This document shows positions 27,870 through 37,045 of a stretch of 64,000 nt of DNA, piece after piece. The stretch is from Chitinophagaceae bacterium (lineage in GTDB: Bacteria > Bacteroidota > Bacteroidia > Chitinophagales > Chitinophagaceae), in NCBI GenBank assembly GCA_016713085.1, contig JADJPV010000001.1:1633001-1697000 (forward strand), written 5' to 3'. The position numbers and the translations under genes are program-made. Below the pieces are notes generated by a model that saw only the letters and a list, made by a program, of their open reading frames with translations, made no database searches and had not been told where the DNA came from. Each line of letters begins with the position of its first letter. The stretch's first letter is position 1.

Positions 27870-28910
27870 TCAATCAAGAACCTCGTAAATATTTACAGGG
27901 TTTGTTTTGTTTTTTAAAACAGCTTCTCCAACTTTCCGGCAACTGAACGATTGATTTACTTTTTCGTAAGATGCTTCGTTAATGATGATTTGACCCGGAC
28001 CGGCAACAGATTGTAAACGCTGAGCGGTATTAACCGTGTCACCAATCACTGTATAATCCAAACGGCGCAGAGTGGCAGAACCAATATTGCCCGAAATCAT
28101 TTCACCTGTATTAATACCAATGGATACTTTTGGAATAAAAGAAACTGTATCTGACAAAGATGGCAGCTTCTCAATTTGTGATCTTACTGCAAGGCACGCA
28201 TCAATGGCTCTGTCTAAATGAAAATTTCCACGAAAGACAGCCATGATGGCATCACCGATAAACTTATCAATATAGCCGCCCTGCGCAATAATTTCTTTCA
28301 CCATTACATCGAAATAACTGTTCAATAATTTTACAACTGTATCAGGGCTTTCATTTTCACTGATGGAAGTAAAACTGCAGATGTCGATAAATGCTACAGA
28401 AGCTTCAACAGTTTCATTCTGCATTAAAGATGTTTCAAATTCACGGCTGCCCATAAAACTCAGCACGTTCTCATCCACATACATTTTTAAAATATTATTC
28501 TCTTTAATGGCTTTGAGTGTTTCTCTCATCAGCTTTACATGCTGAATGGTTTTTTCCATCGTTTTTTCAAGATCATCAAAGTTTACCGGCTTGGTAACAA
28601 AATCAAAAGCGCCCCTGTTCATGGCAGTGCGTATATTATCCATATCACCATAAGCCGATACCATCACTGCTTTTACCATGGGAGAGGCTTCGCCGAGTTT
28701 TGTGAGTAAGGTCAGCCCATCCATCTCCGGCATATTGATATCGCTCAATACAATATCCACATCCGGGTGCTGCAGCATTTTAGCCAGTGCATCATTACCA
28801 TTAATGGCAAACACAAATTCATAGTGCTGATCCCTGATCTTCTGCCTGAATTTCTGCCTTATGAGAACTTCGAGATCTGCTTCATCATCCGCTACCAAAA
28901 TTTTTGTCAT
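27870..28910 (-). CDS. Response regulator with class III adenylate/guanylate cyclase output
   Basis: A 346-residue protein: an N-terminal receiver (KILVADDEADLEVL, phosphoacceptor Asp in VLSDINMPEMDG, Lys in FVTKPVN), a short helix, then a class III nucleotide cyclase (about 160-346). Metal-binding aspartates are in VAFIDICSFTSIS and FIGDAIMAVF, and the transition-state Asn/Arg in DYTVIGDTVNTAQRLQ. The aspartate in DYTVIGD favours ATP over GTP, but this is inference. The start codon shares a base with the preceding receiver stop (TGATG), so translation is coupled. Phosphorylation presumably controls cAMP synthesis. Confidence 0.9.
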   Translation of the reverse strand: MTKILVADDEADLEVLIRQKFRQKIRDQHYEFVFAINGNDALAKMLQHPDVDIVLSDINMPEMDGLTLLTKLGEASPMVKAVMVSAYGDMDNIRTAMNRGAFDFVTKPVNFDDLEKTMEKTIQHVKLMRETLKAIKENNILKMYVDENVLSFMGSREFETSLMQNETVEASVAFIDICSFTSISENESPDTVVKLLNSYFDVMVKEIIAQGGYIDKFIGDAIMAVFRGNFHLDRAIDACLAVRSQIEKLPSLSDTVSFIPKVSIGINTGEMISGNIGSATLRRLDYTVIGDTVNTAQRLQSVAGPGQIIINEASYEKVNQSFSCRKVGEAVLKNKTNPVNIYEVLD

Positions 28911-29284
28911 CAATTGATATTTTTGAGTTTTTCTTTTAATGCTGTGAAATCAACCGGCTTGGTTAAAAAATCATCAGCACCTAACTGGTTGGCAATTTTA
29001 AAATTCTCGGCATCACCATATGCTGTAATCATCATTACCACCGGTGGAGGCTTGTGATATTTTTGTTTGATATGCTCCAGTAATTCCAGCCCGCTCATTC
29101 CCGGCATATTAATGTCGGATAAAATAAGAACGGCTTCCTGTTCATGCTGGTTAAGATAGGCCAATGCATCTTCACCTGAAAAGGCAAAATCAAACATCAT
29201 TTCGCCACTTTTTATTTCTTTCCTGAACCGTTGTTCAAAAAGCGTTTGAACATCTTTTTCATCATCAACAACTAAAATTTTCAT
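28910..29284 (-). CDS. Stand-alone response regulator receiver
   Basis: A 124-residue single REC domain: acidic pair in KILVVDDEKDVQ, phosphoacceptor Asp in LILSDINMPGMSG, Thr/Ser switch in MMITAYGD and Lys in FLTKPVDFT. There is no output domain, so it probably shuttles phosphoryl groups or acts by binding. It lies 16 bases after the TPR kinase and overlaps the receiver-cyclase; the receivers of the two proteins are similar. Confidence 0.92.
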   Translation of the reverse strand: MKILVVDDEKDVQTLFEQRFRKEIKSGEMMFDFAFSGEDALAYLNQHEQEAVLILSDINMPGMSGLELLEHIKQKYHKPPPVVMMITAYGDAENFKIANQLGADDFLTKPVDFTALKEKLKNIN

Positions 29285-29300
29285 CAGATAAGTGTAAAGT

Positions 29301-31659
29301 TTATAGTGGTAATGTAATAATAAATTCTGCGTATTCGCCTTCTTTCGTGTTTACTTTCAATTCGCCGTTATGCCCCTTGGAAATAATATCATAACTCATA
29401 CTTAAACCAAGTCCTGTGCCTTCGCCGGTGGGTTTGGTGGTAAAGAAGGGCTGGAATATTTTATCAATTACTTTTTGCGGAATACCATTGCCATTATCCC
29501 TTACGGTAATTTTTACCCGGTTTCCTTCTTTACTGGTGCTGGCTGTAACAACCGGCTGATAGCTTTCTTCCAGCTCTTTTTTCTTCTGCATCACCGAATA
29601 AAATGCATTGGTAAACAGGTTGAGAAATACACGGCCTATTTCCTGTGAAACAATATTGACGGGACCAAGGCTGCCATCGAACGAAGTATCTGTTTTTGCA
29701 TTAAACGATTTATCCTTTGCCCGCATGCCATGAAAACTTAAACGGAGACATTCGTCCAGCAAATTGTTGATATCAGTGGCTTCTTTCTGTCCGCTGCCGC
29801 TGCGGCTGTGCTGCAGCATCCCTTTTACAATTGAGTCGGCACGCTTGCCATGAAAAGTAATCTTTTCATTGTTCTGTTTAATATCTTCGGCAAGGCTGAT
29901 GGCATCTTCCGTTTTACCAGCTTTCAATTCCTCTTTCATTTCATCGATTAGCTCAGTATTTACTTCACTGAAATTATTAACGAAGTTTAACGGGTTTTGA
30001 ATTTCATGGGCAATACCGGCGGTAAGTTCTCCGAGCGAAGCCATTTTTTCTGACTGGATCAATTGTTTTTGTGTATTCTTTAATTCGCCTAGTGTTGTTT
30101 CTATTTCCTGCTTTTGTGATTGCAGTACTGTATTTGCTTTTTGTTTTTGTTTGTTGTTTCGGTATAAAACAACAGCCAGTATCAAAAACCCGGTTATGAT
30201 ACTGATAAGCCCGTACATTTTTATTTTGGTTTCATATTGCTGCTGTGCTTCTTTACTTTGCTGCTCTAACTGCTGGTGGCGCACTGACTCATTAAAACCA
30301 AGTGTTTGAAATTGTCTTACCTTATCTGAATTGTAAAGACTGTCTTTTATTGTAACAGAAAGGCGCAGGTATTTATATGCACTATCCATCTGGCCATTTG
30401 CTTTATATAATTCAGCAAGCAACGGACTGATCTCTGCAACATAGCTGTCATTATTTTCACCCCATGCCCTCACTTCTGCTTTATTCGTCTGAAAATAAGT
30501 TAAAGATTGCCTTGCGTAAATTAAGGCAGAATCTAAGCGACCTGTTTTCTGAAATAACCTGGCCATGCCTGCCTGTATATATGCGATGGACTGTGACGCC
30601 CTGTTTGCTGAAGCAATCGGTAATGTTTTGCGGTAATATGCAAATGCGGAATCAATACTTCCATTGGCGGAGTAGATATCAGCAAGAAGTTCGTTTCCAA
30701 TGATAATATAGCCCGGCCAACTGTTAGCTATTTGAACCGCCTTCATTTTTCTGGCATAATATAAAGCAGAATCAGGTCTGTTAAGTTTATAATAAGCATC
30801 CGCTATAATGTTATTTGCGGTCCAGGAGGCCCATGGATATCCCTGTTGAGTTTTATCAATGTATTTTACAATGGAGTCTATACGTTTTCCATAGAGTAAA
30901 ACATTACCATAATCTTTCATGGAAGAATAATCAACAGTGATACTCTTCATGGTTGCGATTAAAGCGAATTTATCTTTTTCTTTTTCTGCCAGTTTTAAAT
31001 TTTCAAAACGTAACTCCAGTGATTTTGAAAAATTCCCCAATGAATGTAAAAGCGATGCAATGACTTCCTGCAGGCTCATTAATTGATAATTGAAACTGCT
31101 TTGGCTCTGTTGTTTACTTTGAACCGTTGCTTTCATTTTCTCCTGAATTCGTAATGCTTCCTGAGCATAAAAAAATGCTGAATCGGCATTATAAAATTCC
31201 GGGTAGAATGCATACATATTTGCCACTGCGGTCATGATACTTACCTTATTGCTGTCTGCCTGTTCTGATGTGAGAGCAATTTTTTTGTCGGTAATTACTT
31301 CATCACGCCAGCAAACCACAGAATCGGTAAACACGGTATCCCTGGTGATGGTTACAATACGATCGGGCACTTCCTCAGCGTTATATTGTTTCTCTACGGT
31401 AAGCCAGCTTCCCCGGTGAAATTTATAACGGAGTTCTCCTGCAGGTACAGTTAATACGATTGTTTTTTTATTTTTTTCCGTAAGGCTGCAGTAAATAATT
31501 CTTATTGGAGGTAGAGTCCCAGTTGCTGAACGTACCTGTTACATACATACTATCATGATGAATAGCTGTATTCTCCTTCAGGATGAACCGCACTTTGTAT
31601 TGTGCCCGCACAGTTACAAATATACCCAGGCAAAAAAACAGGAACCATACTTTTTTCAT
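29301..31659 (-). CDS. Sensor histidine kinase with TPR array (frameshifted near N-terminus)
   Basis: About 785 residues once restored. The N-terminus MKKVWFLFFCLGIFVTVRAQ is a signal, then an early-set/CBM-like beta domain (MYVTGTFSNWDSTSNKNYLLQPYGK...VPAGELRYKFHRGSW). The frame breaks at a T7 run (31471-31477): removing one base joins the two open frames through NKKTIVLTVPAG. TPR repeats (about 150-420) are followed by one membrane helix (ISIITGFLILAVVLY), a coiled coil, HisKA (GIAHEIQNPLNF, His phosphosite) and HATPase (DNGNGIPQKV, GEGTGLGLSMSYDI). A periplasmic TPR sensor with a cytoplasmic kinase is implied. The kinase core is nearly the same as that of the upstream 1748-residue kinase. 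Confidence 0.88.
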
Positions 31660-31705
31660 GCAATAAAAATTACTGATATAAGATAGCAAACATTATTTAA
31701 TAACT

Positions 31706-34700
31706 CTAAACAACTGCAAGCTGAATAATAAACTCACTCCCTTCTCCTTCTTTTGTTTCAACCTTTAGCTCACCACCATGTGCTTTTACAATATCATAAC
31801 TCAAACTCAATCCCAACCCAGTACCCTGCCCGGTGGGCTTGGTGGTAAAGAAGGGTTGAAATATTTTATCTAATACTTTTTGCGGAATACCATTGCCATT
31901 GTCTTTTACCGAAATCAAAACTTTATCGCCTACTTTTTTTGTGTTAACAGAAACTATTGGTTCATAGTTTTCAACTCCTGATTTCTTCTTTTCGTCCACC
32001 ACGTAAAAAGCGTTGGTAATTAAATTCAAAATCACTCTTCCAATATCCTGTGGTATGATGTTGATGTTACCAATGCTTTCATCAAACTCCGTTTTCATGG
32101 CAGCGTTGAACGATTTGTCTTTTGCCCGTAACCCATGATAAGCCAATCGTAAATATTCATCTGCCAGTGCATTAATATCAGTTGGTTCTTTATTACCACT
32201 GCCGCTGCTGCTGTGTTGCAACATTCCTTTTACAATACCATCGGCTCTTTTACCATGATGGTTTATTTTTTCTAAATTCTGAATCACATCATTCATAATT
32301 TCTTTTGCTTCTTCTGTATCACCTTTCTCTATAGCTTCTTTCATTTCATCCAGCAACTCTTTACTTACTTCGCTAAAGTTGTTGACAAAGTTTAACGGGT
32401 TTTGAATTTCATGGGCAATACCTGCGGTAAGTTCTCCAAGGCTGGCCATTTTTTCACTTTGTATCAATTGTTTTTGGGTAGACTGCAACTCTGTTAATGC
32501 CTCTTCTGCTTTTTGCTTGGCTTCTTTAATGGCTATTAAATCCTGCTCTGCCTGCAGGGCATGTGCTTCGGCTATTTTTAAATCATTGAATCGGGTAAAA
32601 GTCAAATTGAACACTGCTGCAAACCGTTCGAGCAATTGCAATGATTCTGCCGGTTGCTCATCGGGCGAAGCCATACCAATAAACCCTTTGCTGAAATAAG
32701 CAAGATGCTGTACTCTGCGAGTTTGCTCTAATCCTCCTTTAAAAGGAACATTCCTGCTTTGGAGGTAATGAAAATAGTTTTGCAATTCTTCCCCCTGCAT
32801 ATCAATCACTAAATGTTTCAATTGTTTTTTCCAGCCTTCATACATTTTTTTGAAGGTGCTGTTTTCCTCGAGATGCGCAGAGTAAGCATCTGTCAACTTA
32901 CTGCCATCTTCATTTGTGATCCAGAAATCGGCTTCATCGCTTTCGGCATGGATGATGGTGATGTATAAACGATTGGGCTCTATACCCAGTGCAATTAATT
33001 GCTGAAACAATACCGATGCTGTTTCTGCCAGCTCATCACTTTTTTGCATGGCCAGTGTTCTGCTTCGAACCTTTTCCAGCGCCGTTTCTATTTGCGCCTC
33101 TCTTGCTTGTGCTTCAGCTTTTAGCAGGTCGAGATAACGACGATAGGTTTGACCAAACACATTTACAAAGCGGATAAAAATAGAAGCTGCATCTGTTGTA
33201 AATGTCTGTTGTGAGAATACATACAAGCAACCTTCTTTAAAAAAGAAATCGGTATGCACTATTTTTTCTTGTGATGAATAATAGTCTTTTCTGATTTTGT
33301 AGTTCGTCTGGTTGCGCATGGCTTCATAGTACTTCAGCTTATCTTCGCCTTCCAGAATGTATTGATAGGTTTCTTTTTTATCGAGCCAGTTTTGGTACAC
33401 ATTTTTAAGTAGTATATGTTGCTTCATATCCAAATGGCCAATGGTCAGTTCTGTTTTTCCTGTTGCTTTTTCTGCTGTCCATAATTCCATCATCTCATTG
33501 GGTTGCATAATGCCGATGCCACAACGGTCGTGAGCAGTAAGCACTCCGAGTGCTGAAAGTTCATCAAATAATGCAGCCACACTTTCGCCCACATCCTTGC
33601 TGTTGTGCATGGCCATAGTTTTGGAGCGAACTCTTTCCAATGCTGTTTCTATCAGAGCCTCTCTTGCCTGCGCCTCTGCTTTTTGTAAATCAAGAAAACG
33701 GGTATAGGTCTGCTCAAAAACTTTTGCAAAACGTTTGAAAACATCGTGCATTTCCGGGAAATGCTCATAAGTAATAAAGATGAGGTTGCCATAGGCAAAG
33801 TTGACAACATGATCGATTTGAAATGCGGGAAACTCAAAGCCGGCATCCAGCATACTTTGAAGTACATCCCCAACTCCGGGTAGTGAAAGCATATATTGGT
33901 AATGGCCCCTTTGCATTTCACCTTCTTTTTCATAAGTAAAAAGTTCATCGCCCCGCTTTCTTGATTCATCAAAACCCTGAAATACCGGATGTTCAGTAAG
34001 CGGTATTTTGCAGGGTGATTGAGTTATAATACCATCAGGTGTACCTGGATAAAAGATGAATTCTTTATCGCCGATTTCCCAGATATTAAATCCGCAATTC
34101 CATTGCGGTACACCCAGCGCTTTCACTTGTTGGAATAAGATGGTGGCAACATCCAGCAATTCATCACTACCCCTCATCGCCATCGTTCTTGAACGAACTC
34201 TTTCCAATGCCGCTTCAATTTGTGCTTCTCTTGCCTGTGCTTCTGCTTTTTGCAAATCGAGGAAACGGGTATAGGTCTGTTGAAACACTTTCGCAAAGCG
34301 TAACATAATATCCGTTTGCTCCACGGATAATTTTATTCCACCTACTATCAATATATACCCTTCTTTAAAATAGAAATTATGCAGGAATAATTTCGCTGGC
34401 GAAATGGCAATCAGCTGTGCTGCAGTTATTGGAAAATTGGTGCTTCGTTCTGCAATAAAAGTCTGGTGTTGGATGGTTTCCTCTTCATCCATTTCTACCA
34501 TAAAAAAAGAATTGCCTTTCTTCCAGTTTTCAACCACCTGTTGCATATGAATGGTTTCATTATGCGGAATGATAACAGGCAGTGGCATGATTTTTTTTGT
34601 GAATGGATCAGGTGTGTAATTCAACCCGTTTTTTTCTTCCTTATCCATTAAAACATAACCGGCTGTTAAGCTATCGATACCGAGTTTTTGCATTTCTACA

Positions 34701-36952
34701 AAAATTATTTCACTGGCTTCAAGCAACTCTTTGCTTTTGTGCATGGCCATGCTTCTGCTCCTCACTCTTTCCAATGCTGCTTCTATCTTTGCTTCCCTTG
34801 CCTGTGCCTCTGCTTTTTGTAAGTCAAGAAAACGGGTATAGGTTTGTTGAAATACTTTTCCAAAACGCATCAGCGTAGTATTCTCCTCATCGGTATAAGG
34901 AATGCCTGAAAAATTTTCAATATACAGGCCAACATTTTCTAACAATACAGTTGATGCTGCAAGTCCGGGGCAGTTTAAATAAAATTCTTTTGATGTTTCC
35001 GGTAACCCTGGAACATATGATAAAATCTCATTGTAAAATTTATTCTTTTCTTCAAAATTCAAATGAGTGGCAAAGAAGTCTGTGTCTTTTTCTTTTGCTT
35101 CATTAAATTGATTTGCCCAAACAGAGTCAAAATAAGGATGCGTTATTTTAGAGGGAATGTCCTGTTCATCAGCAATCCAAAAATGCCAATCGCCTTTCGG
35201 TGTATAGTCAACAACAAAACCTGCGTGGTCGAGTTGAATATTTAAATGCCTGAGTTGCCGGTAAACAATTTTTATTACTTCCTGTAGCTCTTCACTTTTT
35301 TGCATACCCATGGAACGGCTTCGAACTCTTTCTAATGCAGTTTCTATCTGTGCTTCTCTTGCCTGTGCTTCTGCTTTTTGTAAGTCGAGGAAACGGGTAT
35401 AGGTTTGGTCGAATACTTTTCCAAATCGTTTGAAGATGTCATGAGCATCGGGAACGGGCTCATAGGTGATAAACAACAGAAACCCTTTAGAGAAATAGGC
35501 ATGATGCATGATCTGGAAAGTGGGCAATGGATGACCTGCTGCAATAATCGAATCTAAAATATCACCCATTAAAGGAAGCGTACGCATATACCCGTAGTGC
35601 TTCACCAATTGATCGCCGCCCATTTCCACTACATGAAATGTTTTTCCATCTTCCTGACCCTTTCGCATTTGAATAAATAATTCATCTTCTGTTGTGGGTG
35701 CTGTGAAAGCTGGTTGCAATACTCCTTCACTGCTCATCCATAAGGTAACGGCTGATTTGTCATCATTCCAGGTACAATAACCGGCACTCCATGCCGGCAT
35801 GCCTAATGATTGCACTTGCTGAAATAAAATAGTAGCAGCATCAGGCAATTCGTTGCTGTGTTGCATGGCCATTGTTCTTGCACGTACTCTTTCCAATGCT
35901 AATTCTATTTGTGCTTCTTTTGCCTGTGCTTCTGCCTGCGCCACATCTGCATATCTGCGGTAAGCAAAATCAAAAACATTTCTGAAACGCTTTAATACAT
36001 TTAGTTGTTCTTCTGTAATGGGACTAAATGTGGAAATACCAATCGCACCCACAGCAATAGAATAAAAATAATAGTATAATGCAGGTATATTGTTGAGACG
36101 GGGATCTTCATATTCACCACTATCACGCCGCCGTTGTTTCCAGCTTTCTAATTCGCTCCTGGTTACTACCAGTTCAGCAAATGCATCTTCTGAGTTCTTG
36201 ATCGTTTTTTGAAATTGCTCAAATACAGGGTGGCTGCTGTAAGAAAGGTTAGCCTTATTGCCTCCTGTATCGTTTGAATAATCATAATCAATTAAGGAAC
36301 TGCTTTCATCATCCCAAAAATTAATCAGTGTATTTCTTAATTCGGAGAAACCGAGTGATTGCAATTCTGTAAACATCACTTTACAGATTGCAAGAATATC
36401 ATCCGGTTTTTTCATACCCATCGCTTCAGTCCGCACTCTCTCTAATGCCGTTTCAATTTCCAGTTCAATTGTGCGGCTTTTAACTGCTGCCTGCAGCCGG
36501 GCATTTTCCGCTTTCAATACGTCAAATGAAAACGCCTCTCCCTCCATTGCTTTCATGTCGGGGTAGGAGCCATGCTGATGTAAGGCAATCCATCCGGCAT
36601 CTGTCTTTTCCAGTAAGGAAGACATTCGAAAAGGACCATAAAGAGCCCATTTTCCTTCGATTTTTACATAGAGATCAGTGAATTCGTTCACCATCATATA
36701 TTCGCCATAGGGGATCAGTTCAACTTCACGGTTACGAATATCAACCGCCCCCAGCATTTGGTTCATAATGCTTTTGGTATAATCTATAATTTCCTGTTTG
36801 CTGTTCCATATCTCCTCTTTAGTACCGCCTATATTTCGATAATCATCACTTATAAAAGTAACCCATGTGTCAATATCACCATTGAGATAGGTGGTCCAAT
36901 AGGTATCAAGCCATTGTGTCAATTCAATTTTTAGTGTTGGGGTTACTTCCAT
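31706..36952 (-). CDS. Giant cytoplasmic histidine kinase with seven tandem sensor modules
   Basis: A 1748-residue protein without signal or membrane helix. Residues 5-125 form a SnoaL/NTF2-like domain (WLDTYWTTYLNGDIDTWVTF, YGPFRMSSLLEK). A helix and seven repeated units of about 185-190 residues follow, each opening with a conserved helical phrase like ALERVRSRSMAMQKSEEL (near residues 171, 354, 544, 727, 919, 1111 and 1294) and ending with FKRFGKVFDQTYTRFLDLQKAEAQA. The units look like GAF-type sensors joined by signalling helices. The C-terminus is HisKA (GIAHEIQNPLNF near 1510) and HATPase (DNGNGIPQKV, GQGTGLGLSLS). Downstream kinase, receiver and receiver-cyclase genes form one operon with it. 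Ligands are unknown. Confidence 0.9.
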   Translation of the reverse strand: MEVTPTLKIELTQWLDTYWTTYLNGDIDTWVTFISDDYRNIGGTKEEIWNSKQEIIDYTKSIMNQMLGAVDIRNREVELIPYGEYMMVNEFTDLYVKIEGKWALYGPFRMSSLLEKTDAGWIALHQHGSYPDMKAMEGEAFSFDVLKAENARLQAAVKSRTIELEIETALERVRTEAMGMKKPDDILAICKVMFTELQSLGFSELRNTLINFWDDESSSLIDYDYSNDTGGNKANLSYSSHPVFEQFQKTIKNSEDAFAELVVTRSELESWKQRRRDSGEYEDPRLNNIPALYYYFYSIAVGAIGISTFSPITEEQLNVLKRFRNVFDFAYRRYADVAQAEAQAKEAQIELALERVRARTMAMQHSNELPDAATILFQQVQSLGMPAWSAGYCTWNDDKSAVTLWMSSEGVLQPAFTAPTTEDELFIQMRKGQEDGKTFHVVEMGGDQLVKHYGYMRTLPLMGDILDSIIAAGHPLPTFQIMHHAYFSKGFLLFITYEPVPDAHDIFKRFGKVFDQTYTRFLDLQKAEAQAREAQIETALERVRSRSMGMQKSEELQEVIKIVYRQLRHLNIQLDHAGFVVDYTPKGDWHFWIADEQDIPSKITHPYFDSVWANQFNEAKEKDTDFFATHLNFEEKNKFYNEILSYVPGLPETSKEFYLNCPGLAASTVLLENVGLYIENFSGIPYTDEENTTLMRFGKVFQQTYTRFLDLQKAEAQAREAKIEAALERVRSRSMAMHKSKELLEASEIIFVEMQKLGIDSLTAGYVLMDKEEKNGLNYTPDPFTKKIMPLPVIIPHNETIHMQQVVENWKKGNSFFMVEMDEEETIQHQTFIAERSTNFPITAAQLIAISPAKLFLHNFYFKEGYILIVGGIKLSVEQTDIMLRFAKVFQQTYTRFLDLQKAEAQAREAQIEAALERVRSRTMAMRGSDELLDVATILFQQVKALGVPQWNCGFNIWEIGDKEFIFYPGTPDGIITQSPCKIPLTEHPVFQGFDESRKRGDELFTYEKEGEMQRGHYQYMLSLPGVGDVLQSMLDAGFEFPAFQIDHVVNFAYGNLIFITYEHFPEMHDVFKRFAKVFEQTYTRFLDLQKAEAQAREALIETALERVRSKTMAMHNSKDVGESVAALFDELSALGVLTAHDRCGIGIMQPNEMMELWTAEKATGKTELTIGHLDMKQHILLKNVYQNWLDKKETYQYILEGEDKLKYYEAMRNQTNYKIRKDYYSSQEKIVHTDFFFKEGCLYVFSQQTFTTDAASIFIRFVNVFGQTYRRYLDLLKAEAQAREAQIETALEKVRSRTLAMQKSDELAETASVLFQQLIALGIEPNRLYITIIHAESDEADFWITNEDGSKLTDAYSAHLEENSTFKKMYEGWKKQLKHLVIDMQGEELQNYFHYLQSRNVPFKGGLEQTRRVQHLAYFSKGFIGMASPDEQPAESLQLLERFAAVFNLTFTRFNDLKIAEAHALQAEQDLIAIKEAKQKAEEALTELQSTQKQLIQSEKMASLGELTAGIAHEIQNPLNFVNNFSEVSKELLDEMKEAIEKGDTEEAKEIMNDVIQNLEKINHHGKRADGIVKGMLQHSSSGSGNKEPTDINALADEYLRLAYHGLRAKDKSFNAAMKTEFDESIGNINIIPQDIGRVILNLITNAFYVVDEKKKSGVENYEPIVSVNTKKVGDKVLISVKDNGNGIPQKVLDKIFQPFFTTKPTGQGTGLGLSLSYDIVKAHGGELKVETKEGEGSEFIIQLAVV

Positions 36953-37045
36953 CAGTTATTTGTATTTGTTGGTAGTTGAATAGTAAACTCTATACCCATA
37001 TTTCTTTATTCTCCATCAATCCTCTTTACTAAAGAAGACAATCTG

